Assembly (NCBI GenBank): GCA_022749755.1
Contig: CM040449.1
Span: 2,189,157-2,253,156 of the forward strand
DNA from: Azadirachta indica
Lineage: Eukaryota > Streptophyta > Magnoliopsida > Sapindales > Meliaceae
Direction: 5' to 3'
DNA length: 64,000 nt
Of this stretch, positions 1-13,186 are shown in pieces. The notes below the pieces were generated by a model. It was not told the origin of the DNA. It saw only the letters and a list, made by a program, of their open reading frames with translations, and searched no databases. How positions within the stretch are numbered: the first letter of the stretch is position 1; every line of letters begins with the position of its first letter. The position numbers were made by a program, and so were the translations under genes.

Positions 1-87
1 ACAAAGTTTTCCAGAAAGAACATCTTCCATTCAAGCTCGAAGAAGAAATCCAAGAAACCGAAGCCTGTGGCTGAATTAGCGACATGA
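1..87 (+). CDS. Possible 3' end of an unidentified gene (partial)
   Basis: From base 1 the first frame is open to a TGA at 85-87 and encodes a lysine- and serine-rich tail (SSSKKKSKKPKP) ending in VAELAT. The next 500 bases are AT-rich and look like 3' UTR and spacer. It could be the C-terminus of a protein whose body lies left of the window. Only 28 residues are visible, so no family can be named and the frame itself is uncertain. Confidence 0.35.
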   Translation, partial: TKFSRKNIFHSSSKKKSKKPKPVAELAT

Positions 88-897
88 CTGCCACAACTAT
101 TAAGCTCTGTTCTGCTGTGTTTTTCTATTATTTTATTGAGCAACCGTGGCGGATGAACGAGTGGCAACTTTTCAATGTAGTATTGTTTGGGTGAGACACA
201 AATATTCATATATATAAATATTATATTATTTGAATAATAATATTTAGATTGCTATTTTTATGTTTTTACAAATAAGAATATATTCGTTATTTTTCATAGT
301 AAATAGATCATACCATAAAATTTAAGATTTTTGTTCAAAAAGAAGATAACATTGTCTATTCATATTCCATAAGATACTAAAGTAGTGTTGTAGATAAATT
401 GACTTATTTTATATTAAAAACAATTATATTACTTAGAATATCGCCATTTACTAATACTAAAAAGTGCGGAAATATTATCAGAAATCTGAAACAAAAAAAT
501 TAAAGAGGCACATGAAGCGATGACGTTTTACTGGTTAAAAAGCCCTTGCGACCCTTCTCAACCCAATGAACCGCGGCCTTGTACACAGACACAGTGGGGA
601 AAGGCGGTAATGTCATAAAAATTAAAAGGGGACCCACCACGTTAGAACCGACAGAAGGCTGAAGAAAAAATATATGTTACTGGAGTACATTATCTTTTAC
701 TCTTTCAAGTTTTTCGTTCGATCTGCATTAGTTGCTCTTTTTACGAATCTTTAATAGATAGTGTTAGGGTTTACTTAGGGTTTTATTTATATTTCATTTC
801 ATCTAAACCCTAGACCTTCTGGATAACTTGTGATTTTTGTTTTTTTCTTTTTAATCTAGGGATTTGATTTAGTTTCTTTTTAAATCTCTGGTCTGTA
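88..897. other. Spacer and BRR2 promoter / 5' UTR
   Basis: There is no coding potential here. The left part (about 190-480) is very AT-rich. The right part holds the presumed BRR2 promoter and leader, with a telo-box-like AAACCCTAG near 805, often seen near genes of the translation and RNA machinery in plants, followed by a pyrimidine-rich stretch just before the ATG at 898. I could not place the transcription start or any 5' UTR intron. Confidence 0.5.
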
Positions 898-3800
898 ATG
901 GCACATCTTGGTGGTGGTGCGGAGGCACACGCCCGATTCAAACAGTATGAGTATAGAGCGAATTCTAGTCTGGTGTTGACGACTGATTCCCGGCCACGTG
1001 ATACTCACGAGCCGACTGGTGAGCCGGAGTCGCTGTGGGGTAAGATTGATCCCAAAAGCTTCGGCGATAGGGCTTACAGAGGTAGACCTCCTGAATTGGA
1101 GGAGAAATTGAAGAAGTCTAAGAAGAAGAAGGAGCGTGATCCGGATGCTGATGCTGCCCCCGCTCGACAGAGCAAGAAGCGCCGCCTACGTGAAGAGAGC
1201 GTTCTCACTGCCTCCGAAGAAGGGACTTATCAGCCAAAAACGAAGGAAACCAGGGCTGCTTATGAGGCTATGCTTAGTATCATTCAGCAACAGTTGGGTG
1301 GTCAGCCTCTTAATATTGTTAGTGCTGCTGCTGATGAGATTTTGGCTGTTCTTAAGAATGATACTGTTAAAAACCCGGATAAAAAGAAGGATATTGAGAA
1401 GTTGTTGAACCCTATTCCCAATCATGTGTTTGATCAGCTTGTTTCTATTGGGAAGCTTATTACCGATTACCAGGATGGTGGTGATGCTGGGACTGATGTG
1501 GCAAATGGTGGTGAGGCTCTTGATGATGACATGGGTGTGGCTGTTGAGTTTGAAGAGAACGATGATGAGGATGAAGAGAGTGATTTGGATATGGTGCAGG
1601 AGGAGGATGAAGAGGAGGATGATGTGGCTGAGCCCAACAACTCTGCAGCTATGCAAATGGGTGGTGGGATTGATGATGATGATTCACATGATGCCAATGA
1701 GGGCATGAGTCTTAATGTTCAGGATATTGATGCTTATTGGCTTCAACGGAAAATCTCTCAAGCTTATGACCAGCAGATTGACCCACAGCAGTGCCAAAAA
1801 CTTGCAGAAGAGGTTCTTAAGATACTTGCTGAGGGGGATGACAGGGAAGTTGAGAATAAGCTGCTGTATCATCTTCAGTTCGATAAGTTCAGCCTTATTA
1901 AGTTTTTGTTACGTAACCGGCTGAAGATTGTGTGGTGTACTCGCTTGGCAAGAGCCCAAGACCAAGAAGAGAGAAAGAGGATTGAAGAGGAAATGTTGAG
2001 TCTGGGTCCAGATTTAGCAGCGATATTGGAGCAGTTGCATGCCACAAGGGCAACTGCTAAGGAGAGGCAAAAGAACCTGGAGAAGAGTATTAGAGAAGAG
2101 GCTCGCCGGCTGAAGGATGAGAGTGCTGCAGATGGTGATAGGGATAGGAGGGGTCTTGTTGATAGAGATGCAGATGGTGGTTGGTTGGGCCAGCGTCAGT
2201 TGCTCGATCTGGACAGCCTTGCTTTTGAACAAGGTGGTCTTTTTATGGCAAATAAAAAGTGTGATCTTCCTAATGGGTCTTCAAGACTTCCAAGCAAGGG
2301 ATATGAAGAAATTCATGTGCCAGCTATGAAGCCAAAAACATTAGATCCCAATGAGAAGTTTATAAAGATATCTGACATGCCAGAATGGGCACAACCAGCT
2401 TTCAAGGGAATGACACAGTTGAACAGAGTGCAGAGTAGAGTCTATGAGGCTGCCCTCCTTTCAGCAGATAACATTCTGTTGTGTGCTCCCACTGGGGCAG
2501 GGAAAACTAATGTCGCAGTGCTTACAATACTTCAGCAGTTAGCGTTGAATAGGAACCCTGATGGTTCGTTCAACCATAGCAATTATAAGATTGTCTATGT
2601 GGCCCCTATGAAAGCTCTTGTTGCTGAAGTTGTAGGTAATTTATCCAATCGTTTGCAGCTTTATGATGTTAAGGTGCGGGAGCTGAGTGGAGACCAAACC
2701 CTCACCCGCCAACAAATAGAAGAAACTCAAATAATTGTGACAACTCCTGAGAAGTGGGATATTATTACTAGAAAATCAGGAGATCGCACCTATACACAGC
2801 TTGTGAAGCTTCTTATTATTGATGAAATTCATTTGCTACACGATAGTAGAGGACCTGTGCTTGAGAGCATTGTTGCTAGAACTGTTAGGCAGATTGAAAC
2901 CACAAAAGAACATATTCGATTGGTTGGATTATCTGCTACCCTTCCTAATTATGAAGATGTGGCATTGTTTTTACGGGTGGACTTAGGAAAGGGCCTGTTC
3001 CATTTTGACAATAGTTACAGACCTGTCCCCCTTTCTCAACAATATATTGGTATCCAAGTTAAGAAGCCGCTGCAAAGGTTTCAGTTGATGAATGATTTGT
3101 GTTATGAAAAGGTTATGGCTGTTGCTGGAAAGCATCAAGTTCTTATTTTCGTCCACTCGAGGAAGGAGACAACAAAAACAGCTCGTGCGATACGAGATAC
3201 TGCACTTGAGAATGATACCCTTGGTAGGTTCTTGAAGGAGGACAGTGCAAGCCGCGAGATTCTACAAAGTCACACTGAATTGGTTAAGAGCAATGATCTT
3301 AAAGATCTTCTGCCTTATGGTTTTGCAATTCATCATGCTGGGATGACAAGAGGTGACCGTCAACTTGTTGAGGACCTATTTGCTGATGGACATGTACAGG
3401 TGTTGGTTTCCACAGCAACTCTTGCTTGGGGGGTGAACTTGCCTGCTCACACTGTGATCATCAAGGGAACCCAGATTTACAATCCTGAGAAAGGGGCATG
3501 GACAGAGCTTAGTCCTCTGGATATCATGCAGATGCTTGGTCGTGCTGGAAGGCCTCAGTATGATTCATATGGGGAAGGGATTATCATCACCGGTCATTCT
3601 GAACTTCGGTACTATCTTTCTTTAATGAATCAGCAGCTTCCTATTGAAAGTCAGTTTGTGTCTAAGCTGGCGGATCAGTTGAATGCAGAAATTGTTCTTG
3701 GAACCGTACAAAATGCTAAGGAAGCCTGCAACTGGATTGGATACACTTATTTGTACATTCGTATGTTACGAAATCCTGCACTCTATGGTTTGTCAACTGA

Positions 3801-6800
3801 GGTCCTCAAAGAAGACATAACATTGGGGGAGAGGAGGGCTGATTTGGTAAGCACTATGGCGTTCTTTTACATTTATATTTATATACCTATATGTGTTATG
3901 GTTTTATATTCTTTTAGTTTGCATGGTTTCTTATTGCGAGCAGTTTGATCTCTCCTGATGCATGTTATGTTATTCAACTGTCCTCTGTAATTAGTTATTA
4001 TTTTGTCATTTTATATGGGGTTTTTGAGGCTGGGGAGGTGGGGGCGAATGAATGGAGATTTAGATTCTCTCTCTGTTCTATTAACAGGGCATATGATAAC
4101 AATTAGGTTTTGATTATGTTGAATGCAGACCTTCAGTAATATTGCCATAGATTTTGCCGCCAAAACAAATAAATTTCTTGTCCTATTTGTCATTTAAGGC
4201 AATGATACACTTCTTTCACCTTTGCTTGTTTCTATGGGCCCTGTTTACAGAAAAGTATTCAAATATATATTGCAGTTTCCAGCTCTGGACTACTGTTTGC
4301 TCATTTGATTTGTTAGTTGAAAGATTAGCCTAATTTTTATTAATATGACTGCTTCTTGTCCATATTTTAGATTGCGGGAGTGATTTTGTTCATTTTCTTC
4401 TCATTCGCCTTTTAACTGTGACATTTTTTAGTTCTTTATTTCTGTTTGCTGGAAGTTATGTTAGTGACATTTTTTATGCTTTTTGCAGATTCATACTGCT
4501 GCGACTATCTTGGACAGAAATAATTTGATAAAGTATGATAGGAAAAGTGGGTATTTCCAAGTTACAGACTTGGGTCGCATTGCCAGCTATTATTATATAA
4601 GTCATGGGACAATATCCACATATAATGAGCATTTGAAGCCAACGATGGGGGACATAGAGCTTTGTCGGTTGTTCTCGCTCAGTGAGGAATTTAAATATGT
4701 GACTGTGAGACAAGATGAGAAGATGGAGCTGGCAAAGCTTTTGGACCGTGTTCCCATTCCTGTAAAGGAAAGCCTGGAAGAACCTAGTGCCAAGATTAAT
4801 GTTTTGCTGCAGGCATATATATCCCAGCTGAAGCTTGAAGGGCTTTCGTTGACTTCTGACATGGTCTTTATCACACAGGTTAGTCTCTTCTTGCTGGCAT
4901 GTTCTTTTTTTCCTTATTGCTCTTGATCACATGATTTTTTATGTCTTTGCTTATTTTTTCTTTTCATTTTCCTTGATTAGAGTGCGGGACGTCTATTGCG
5001 AGCACTCTTTGAGATCGTCTTGAAACGGGGTTGGGCACAGCTAGCTGAAAAGGCATTGAACTTGAGCAAAATGGTTACCAAAAGGATGTGGAGTGTTCAA
5101 ACACCTCTTCGCCAGTTCAATGGAATCCCAAATGAAATTTTAATGAAGTTGGAGAAGAAAGATTTTGCCTGGGAAAGGTATTATGATCTCTCATCACAGG
5201 AGCTTGGGGAACTCGTCCGTTACCCAAAGATGGGCAGAACTCTTCATAAGCTAGTTCACCAATTCCCAAAACTAAACCTCGCGGCGCATGTCCAGCCGAT
5301 TACTCGCACCGTTTTGAGGGTTGAACTTACAATAATACCGGACTTCCAGTGGGATGATAAGGTCCATGGTTATGTGGAGCCATTTTGGGTGATTGTGGAA
5401 GATAATGATGGTGAATACATTCTACATCATGAATATTTTATGTTGAAGAAACAGTTTATAGATGAGGACCACACTCTGAATTTCACAGTGCCCATCTATG
5501 AACCATTGCCACCACAGTATTTCATCCGTGTGGTTTCAGATAAATGGCTTGGGTCACAAACTGTTTTACCTGTCTCATTCAGACACCTTATTTTGCCAGA
5601 AAAATATCCTCCACCTACAGAGCTCTTAGACTTGCAACCTCTCCCTGTGACAGCATTGCGGAATCCCTCATATGAAGCTCTTTATCAGGGTTTTAAGCAT
5701 TTCAATCCTATCCAGACTCAGGTCTTTACTGTGTTATATAATACAGATGATAATGTCTTGGTTGCTGCTCCAACAGGGAGTGGAAAGACAATTTGTGCAG
5801 AGTTTTCCATATTGAGGAATCATCAAAAGGCATCTGAAAGTGGCGTCATGCGTGCTGTGTATATAGCACCAATTGAAGCTCTTGCCAAAGAACGTTACCG
5901 TGACTGGGAGAGAAAGTTTGGCAAGGGTCTTGGAATGCGGGTGGTTGAATTGAAAGGTGAAACAACTATGGACCTGAAACTGCTTGAGAAAGGCCAGATA
6001 ATAATCAGTACTCCAGAGAAATGGGATGCTTTGTCACGCCGCTGGAAGCAGAGGAAGTATGTTCAGCAGGTTAGTCTTTTCATCATTGATGAACTGCACT
6101 TGATTGGGGGTCAAGGTGGTCCTGTCTTGGAGGTGATTGTTTCTAGGATGAGATATATTGCAAGTCAGGTTGAGAACAAGATTCGTCTTGTAGCTTTATC
6201 AACTTCTCTTGCAAATGCCAAGGATCTTGGGGAATGGATTGGAGCTACCTCTCATGGTCTTTTCAATTTCCCCCCTGGTGTCCGTCCGGTGCCCTTGGAA
6301 ATACACATCCAGGGAGTGGATATAGCCAATTTTGAAGCAAGGATGCAAGCAATGACAAAACCCACATATACTGCAATTGTCCAACATGCCAAGAATGACA
6401 AGCCTGCTCTTGTATTTGTCCCTTCAAGAAAGTATGTCAGACTCACTGCAGTAGATTTGATGACGTATTCAAGTATGGACAGTGATCAGAAATCAGCTTT
6501 TCTATTGCGTTCTGCTGAAGAGCTGGAACAATTTATTGACAAAATCGATGAAGAGATGTTGAAAGCCACTTTACGTCATGGGGTGGGGTATTTACATGAA
6601 GGATTAAGCAGTTTGGATCAAGAAGTTGTATCAAATCTGTTTGAAGCTGGTTGGATTAAGGTTTGTGTTATGAGTAGTTCAATGTGTTGGGGAGTGCCAT
6701 TGTCAGCGCATTTGGTGGTTGTGATGGGCACACAATATTATGATGGGCAGGAAAATGCTCATACAGACTACCCTGTAACAGATCTGTTGCAGATGATGGG

Positions 6801-8166
6801 TCATGCTAGTCGACCTCTGCTTGATAATTCTGGGAAATGCGTCATCCTCTGCCACGCTTCACGCAAAGAATACTACAAGAAGTTCTTGTATGAAGCCTTT
6901 CCTGTGGAAAGTCATTTGCATCATTTCCTGCACGATAATTTTAATGCCGAAATTGTTGCAGGAGTTATTGAAAACAAGCAAGATGCGGTGGACTATCTTA
7001 CTTGGACGTTTATGTACCGGAGGCTCACTCAAAATCCTAACTATTACAATCTCCAGGGTGTGAGTCACAGGCATCTCTCTGATCACCTGTCAGAGCTTGT
7101 TGAGAACACATTAAGTGAACTGGAAGCGAGCAAGTGTATTATTATAGAAGATGATATGGACCTTTCTCCTTCGAATCACGGCATGATTGCTTCTTATTAT
7201 TACATTAGTTATACGACTATCGAGCGCTTCAGTTCTTCCTTGACTCCAAAGACAAAGATGAAGGGTCTTTTGGAGGTTCTTGCTTCCGCATCAGAGTATG
7301 CACAACTACCTATACGACCTGGGGAGGAAGAGGTGGTTCGGAGATTAATTAATCATCAGAGGTTCTCATTTGAGAATCCAAAGTGTACAGATCCCCATGT
7401 GAAGGCAAATGCCCTTCTTCAAGCTCATTTCTCTAGGCAACATGTGGGTGGGAACCTAGCATTGGACCAACGGGAGGTGCTGCTTTCTGCTAGTAGATTG
7501 CTTCAGGCGATGGTTGATGTCATCTCAAGTAATGGTTGGTTGAGCCTCGCACTTTTGGCAATGGAAGTTAGTCAAATGGTGACCCAAGGGATGTGGGAAC
7601 GTGATTCCATGCTTCTTCAGCTCCCCCATTTCACAAAAGAGTTGGCCAAGAGATGCCAAGAGAATCCTGGAAAAAGTATAGAGACGGTCTTTGATTTGGT
7701 TGAGATGGAAGATGATGAACGTCGTGAGCTATTACAAATGTCAGATTTGCAGTTACTTGATATTGCAAGGTTTTGCAATAGGTTCCCCAACATTGATATG
7801 TCATATGAGGTGCAGGATGATGAAAATGTAAGGGCCGGTGAAGACATCACATTGCAGGTCACTCTTGAGCGGGATCTGGAAGGAAGAACAGAGGTGGGAC
7901 CAGTTGATGCTCACAGATATCCCAAAGCCAAGGAGGAAGGATGGTGGCTTGTTGTTGGTGACACAAAGACAAATCAATTACTTGCCATCAAGAGGGTGTC
8001 TCTTCAAAGAAAGTCCCGGGTGAAGCTTGATTTTGCTGCGCCTGCTGAAGCTGGGAAGAAAACATACATGCTTTATTTCATGTGTGATTCATACCTGGGC
8101 TGTGACCAGGAATACAGCTTCACTGTTGATGTGAAAGAAGCAGGGGGTCCTGATGAGGACAGTTGA
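898..8166 (+). CDS. BRR2: BRR2 / DExH12, U5 snRNP 200-kDa RNA helicase
   Basis: Nuclear Ski2-like helicase of the U5 snRNP and tri-snRNP that unwinds U4/U6 during spliceosome activation. Exons: 898-3846, 4489-4878 and 4981-8166; all junctions are phase 0 and give 2174 residues, about the size of plant BRR2. Two helicase cassettes are visible, each followed by a Sec63 region. Cassette 1 has Walker A APTGAGKT (residues 530-537), DEIH (642-645), SAT and GRAGRP. Cassette 2 has APTGSGKT (from 1376) and DELH (from 1483), but SAT is replaced by STS and GRAGRP by GHASRP, the known degenerate regulatory cassette of this family. The N-terminus is acidic, with an Asp/Glu-rich tract around residues 220-240. 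The start is supported by the family-typical opening [20 protein letters not shown]. The gene is convergent with CP12. Confidence 0.97.
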
Positions 8167-8978
8167 AGAGAGTGATGGAGAACTTGTGATTTAGAGTTTC
8201 TGATTTATGTGCCACAGAGAAGAAACCGCCTTTGCCATATTTGTCTTTATATTTTAACTTTTGATGTGTGTGTGTGTGCGGCTATGATCACTTGCATGCA
8301 AAAGAACGTGTAAACCAAACTGATACAATGTTGAATTGGCCATAGATGTTTGTTATCACTTGAAAATGCAAATGCTTTGCACATGTCTCAGATAAGCTAA
8401 GAGCATTGCATGGCTAAATGTTGTATGATAGGATTCATTTCCTGGTTAATGCGTTGCCGAACTTGTCTTAAGTTTATAGTGTTGTGGTGAGGGTTGAATT
8501 GTTCCCTGGCTATTTGTTCTGTGAGCCATGGTCAATCATCCCCTTTATCATTTGCCTTGTATGGGGGAAGGACGTGAAAGGCCTTTTCCTGTTAAGAAGA
8601 TTTAGGCAACAGATTATGTTTCTTGTTCGTTGAATTAATGCTTCATTACTTTCATTCATGTCAGCAAACTGTTATTGATGAACAAAGGTTCTTATTTACA
8701 ATCCGCTATTATTTGCTTTAGCGTCACCATGTGTTTCTTTATAGAGCCTCTTATATGAAAGTCTGCAGAAAATTTCTGATCTGGTAATCAAACTATTGTT
8801 TCTGTAATTCAATTTAGCATATTATATATATATATATATATATAATCATATACTTCATACAAGTAACAGGACACTACTGATTAATTAATTTTTGTGAAAA
8901 CAACATAAGTAGTATCTTCTAGAGTCTACACATTAGCTCCTGAGAATACGACCAGATCTGATCTGAAATGATCGTGCT
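8167..8978. other. Shared 3' region of convergent BRR2 and CP12-3
   Basis: No gene. It holds the BRR2 3' UTR (from 8167), a short (TG)n run near 8265 and an (AT)n microsatellite near 8820-8845. The 3' UTR of the minus-strand CP12 gene should lie in the last 100-200 bases. Confidence 0.6.
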
Positions 8979-9401
8979 TCAATCTTCATAAATACGACAC
9001 TCATCAGTCTCAGGATTGTCCTGACAGAAGGATTCAAGAGGATCTTGTTTCTCCAACTTTAGTCTGAGATCAGCTTTAGCTTGGCTCACTTCCTCTACTT
9101 CGTCCCACGCGACTTTGCACTCGTCAGATTTTTCATCTCCTTCACAAACTTGCCTCGCTTCCATTACTTTCTGTTCGATCATCTCCGTCAATTTCTTCTC
9201 CCTCATATGCGTCCCCTTAAACTTCGCCATACCCGTCGCTTTAGCCGCAAGATTCCGTCTTTCCGCCTTGTTACAAACAGATACTGCTCTTACTCTCTTT
9301 GAGCTAAAAGCATCGCAAGAAGATCTCCACGACACTAACGAATCTCGCGATCTTGTTGCTGTTCCAGGTGATGAAGTGCTAAGAACAGGTAGAGACGCCA
9401 T
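8979..9401 (-). CDS. CP12-3: CP12-3, chloroplast redox-regulated Calvin cycle protein
   Basis: CP12 is a small, largely disordered stromal protein that bridges GAPDH and phosphoribulokinase into an inactive complex in the dark, controlled by thioredoxin. This intronless ORF encodes 140 residues. The first ~55 residues are rich in Ser, Arg and Ala and look like a chloroplast transit peptide. The C-terminal half carries both redox cysteine pairs (CEGDEKSDEC and CQDNPETDEC), the AWDEVEEV core, and the C-terminal tail DECRIYED that inserts into GAPDH. The stretch GTHMREKKLTEMIEQKV and the sequence between the cysteine pairs match the CP12-3 subtype better than CP12-1/2. Transcribed away from BUBR1, with ~600 bp between the two start codons. 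Confidence 0.94.
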   Translation of the reverse strand: MASLPVLSTSSPGTATRSRDSLVSWRSSCDAFSSKRVRAVSVCNKAERRNLAAKATGMAKFKGTHMREKKLTEMIEQKVMEARQVCEGDEKSDECKVAWDEVEEVSQAKADLRLKLEKQDPLESFCQDNPETDECRIYED

Positions 9402-10002
9402 CGTTTCGATCGCTTTCGCTTTCCCTTGGCTTTTCGTCTTCGATCAACTCTTCGTCGTAGTGGTTTCGGCGATCAACAGGCTTTATGTCTTTGGAAATTA
9501 ATTGTTTATTATTCAATTTACGTAAATACCCCTAAAAAGTAGGTACTAGGAGCGGGAATCAAACATGTTTTCTGGTAATTGGACTCGTTAATAATGGTTT
9601 TCTACTTTCAGTTGTAGAGGCGGAGCGGTGTTGATTGATGCATTACGCCCGTCTTGTCAGCTTTTTGAAAGCGTTATCCACTTCAACAACCCTCTTTGGA
9701 AATTCGGGATAATAATTAAAAGAAAAAATATTTTTGTGAAAAAAACATATAATGTCAGCCTGTTTCAGGAACTACTGTGGGGTGTACTTAGAAGGAGCTG
9801 CGGATGCGTATGAAGAAACGCCCCAACACATCATAGTAAAGCCAGGCCCGGCGCAACCCGGGGTCCACCTGTCGTGTGAACTGTCCATTTTCCATTTTAC
9901 AATGCATCTAACGGCTACTTTCCCCGACCGACCATCTTGCTTGATTTCAAAATTTGAATATTGTTTCTCTCTCAAACGCGAAGAAGAAGACCAATAGCGA
10001 AA
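9402..10002. other. Divergent promoter region CP12-3 / BUBR1
   Basis: 601 bp between the two start codons. It must contain both core promoters and 5' UTRs. The only element I can support well is the MSA site near the BUBR1 side (listed separately). The short reading frames in it have no recognisable product. Confidence 0.55.
9907..9917 (+). promoter_or_regulatory. Mitosis-specific activator (MSA) element upstream of BUBR1
   Basis: TCTAACGGCTA is an 11/11 match to the plant MSA consensus YCYAACGGYYA, bound by three-repeat MYB (MYB3R) factors that drive G2/M transcription. It lies 86-96 bases upstream of the BUBR1 ATG, in or near the 5' UTR. The match is seen in the sequence; function is inferred from the consensus and from the identity of the gene. 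Confidence 0.6.
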
Positions 10003-13000
10003 ATGGAGAATACTGAAGTTTTTCAGATTATGGACCCAGAGACAGAGTTTCTTGCCTCCAAACGGGAGACTGGGAACGAATGGGAGCTCTTCAAGGAGAA
10101 CATTAGGCCTTTGAAGAGAGGCCGCAACATTCGTCTTCTAAACGACGCCCTTGCATCGCACAACAACATTCAACTCAAAAAATCTCTTCTTGAAAGTCGA
10201 AGGTAGGTCTTATTTTCATTTTCTTTTTATTTGTTTTATTTTGTTCGTTTCTTTACGATTTATGAAATCATCTCTTTTCAATTTGTTCAGGAAAATGATA
10301 GAGGCGATCGATGAGTATCAAGGAGATGATCCTCTTCACGCCTGGCTCCAGTGAGTACTTTCATTTTCACGAGAATCATTTTTGTTTTCGGAATTCTTGC
10401 AAACCCTAAAAATCCACACTTGATCTTTTATTTTATAGACTGAAACTGTTTGACATTTAAGTTCCTCTTATGTTGTTAATTGAAGGTGTATTAAATGGGT
10501 TCAAGAGGCATTTCCAGCTGGTGGAGACAGCTCGGGATTGGTAGTGATTTATGAACAATGCGTCCGCGCATTCTGGCATTCAGAGCGCTACAGGGATGAT
10601 CTGCGCTACCTCAAAGTTTGGTTGGAATATGTGGGTTCTTTCACCATAAGTCCGTGTTGATTGTATTCTCCAAATGTCTGCTACCTATTTTATCTCATTA
10701 TGAATAAATTGCTTTTCAGGCGGAAAACTGTAATGGTGCAGAAGTGATTTTCAGTTTCCTCGATGCAAATAATATTGGGAAGACCCATTCTGCGTACTAC
10801 ATAGCATATGCTTTGCACATGGAATCCAAGTCTAAGATGAAAGCTGCAAATGACATATTCAATCTTGGGATATCTAGGTAACCTCTGTTTTGAACAGTCA
10901 ATCTACTTCAACCTAATACATACTAAAGTACTTTGCTTGGTCAATTGTTTTCCAAAAAAGTATATTAGTCTATAGCTCTACAATGAGTCCATGCCTGTTT
11001 ACAGCAATACTACCAAATTGCTTTGTTATTGGGTCTATATCTGCAGCATTAGAGGAAACATGAATTATAAGTGACGGGGTGAGTGCTAGTTGGTTGAACT
11101 AGTAAAAGGTAAAACAGTTTTGGGGTTTTGAACCAGGCTGGGTTGGAGAAGGTTTTAGTCTATTTCTTGTAATATTTGAAAAAGGGAAAAAAAAATAAAA
11201 GAAGAAGTTTTATATGATGTGGTATTATCATATTAGTAATCTCCATGATGTTTGAACTATTTCTGTGCATGTGTAACTAGCCCTATAGCATGTGGGGAAG
11301 AATCCAATCTTTCCTTCATTCTGATATGTCTATCTCACATGGTTGAAAGATTTAAAAGAATTTTTAGAAAATTGTGGATTACATTAGGCTTTGACGGAGG
11401 TAAAAAGATAAAAAGAAAAAAGGAAAAAGGAAAAAACTCTGCTAGCGTTGTTAATCGATGCATGTGACAGTATATCATCCGGATCTGAAATAAAGTTAAT
11501 TGTGCTACAGAAGCACAGAACCTCAATAAAGTAGACACTCTTCTTTCTCCGTTTGAGAGTATGCATAAAATTTTTCTTTCATAAACTTTGTCCTCCTTTA
11601 CAGGAATGCTCAACCAACAGAAAAGTTGAAGGATGCCTACAAAATATTTCTTGTTCGATCAATGAGGAAAACAAAAGTTACTGATGTATGTGGCTTCTAG
11701 TAATTAAGTTAATTTGATCAATTTTTTGCCAGACAATTTATTACTATTTCTTGGTTATATATATTTTTACAACTATAGGAGGACTCAGAGGAAAATAACT
11801 TACCTGTCAGAAGCTTTGGAACTGTCCTGATGAGGGAGGAAAATCGTAAGTGATATTGCTGTCTATGCCTCTAAAATTTTTGCGTGATATTTATGTATTT
11901 GTATTTTGCAGGAAGTCAGGCATTGCAGAGATCTGATCTGCAGAGGAAAAAATTAAAGCCAGATGGGTAAGATTATTGCTCGCTCTTATCAACTTTTCCC
12001 ATTATAGTTTTTGCCTAGGAAAAAATGATGGTTTCCATTTCCCTTCCATTGGGATACATCTGTTCAACAAAGCACTAGATTGGCATTGATCTAAATAAGT
12101 TATTTACTGAGAAACTACTAATTTATTATTATGATAGTTCTGAAAGGAAATGAATCTGAGGATAATGGAATGTTAAGTTTCTTCTATATTTAATGGGTTT
12201 GAAATTTGATGTAAACATTTTGTAGTTTCCACAATATTTAAACTTTGGCAACTGTAGTTCAAGAATCTATTCTATTCTTTTTCATTAGTTAACTAGTTTG
12301 ACATATATATTAGATATATTTTCTGTTGTATATGTTCATTTAAGTACTCCTTGTTTTTGCAGAAATCATAAGGCTCCGTTTAGTGTTTATAAAGATACAA
12401 ATGTTGATATCATGTCGAGTTATCACCCAGACAAGTCAAACGCAGATAATTCCTGGCACACTCTTGGAGCTCAAGCTGAGAGAAACAAAGAAAATAATGC
12501 AAAACCTTCTAAATGGATGTCATCATACAAGGTATTCCATATCTGAAAAAACACCCTTTTCTCACTGTTGATCTTTTTTTTTTTTTTTGTGGGGACAACA
12601 ATTTCCTACATTTGGAAAACAGCAACTAATCCTTTAAATTCCCTACCGCTATCAGATTCCACAAAGGTGGGGACCTAGAATTGGAGGAGCAACTGTGAGT
12701 TCCCTTATTGAAGTGTTTGTTGACAAGGAATGTGCCAAGTAAGTAGCAGGACTTGTTTGGAGCATCTGACTGTTAAAAATAATCATTCACACCATATCAT
12801 AGGAACATATGCATGCATTCACGGATAGATAAAGGGTCACTTAATAACTCTGTTCAGAGTGGTTCCCTTCAATGAAATCGTTCTTCTTGTTGATAATCTG
12901 TCCTCATAAGTTGTTATTAAAATTCTACCAGAATGGATAAAACATCTTGCGAGGGCAGCAAGTCTTCGACTTTGTTGCAAGTCAATGAGGGGGATGGCCA

Positions 13001-13186
13001 AGATATTAGAAGGTAAAACAACAGCTGTTCGTTCAAGTACTTCTTGTGTCCATTCAATAATTGCACATCTTATGCAGAAAGTGAATAGTGATAATGATCT
13101 CTGATTGCTCACAATTGTGCAGGGAAACAGAGCTGTTGAGGCAGAACCCTTTGCGGAATTTCCCACCAAACAGTCTTCCTAGATGA
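10003..13186 (+). CDS. BUBR1: BUBR1/MAD3-type mitotic spindle checkpoint protein
   Basis: Kinase-less BUBR1/MAD3 protein of the mitotic checkpoint complex, which inhibits APC/C-CDC20 until kinetochores are attached. Exons: 10003-10202, 10291-10350, 10486-10630, 10720-10877, 11604-11685, 11779-11845, 11912-11966, 12363-12531, 12656-12738, 12932-13012, 13123-13186. Together they give 387 residues, close to the usual plant length. The Mad3/BUB1 homology (TPR) region covers roughly residues 20-200 (WELFKENIRPLKRGR; YLKVWLEYA). Two KEN boxes are present: KEN at 31-33 in the N-terminal helix motif, and KEN at 298-300 (ERNKENNAKP), as expected for a pseudosubstrate inhibitor. There is no kinase domain downstream. 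An MSA element lies just upstream of the ATG. Confidence 0.93.

Noticed and set aside
1467..1706. Antisense serine-rich frame inside BRR2 exon 1
   Set aside because: Mirror of the Asp/Glu-rich GAT/GAG codons of BRR2; no independent signals.
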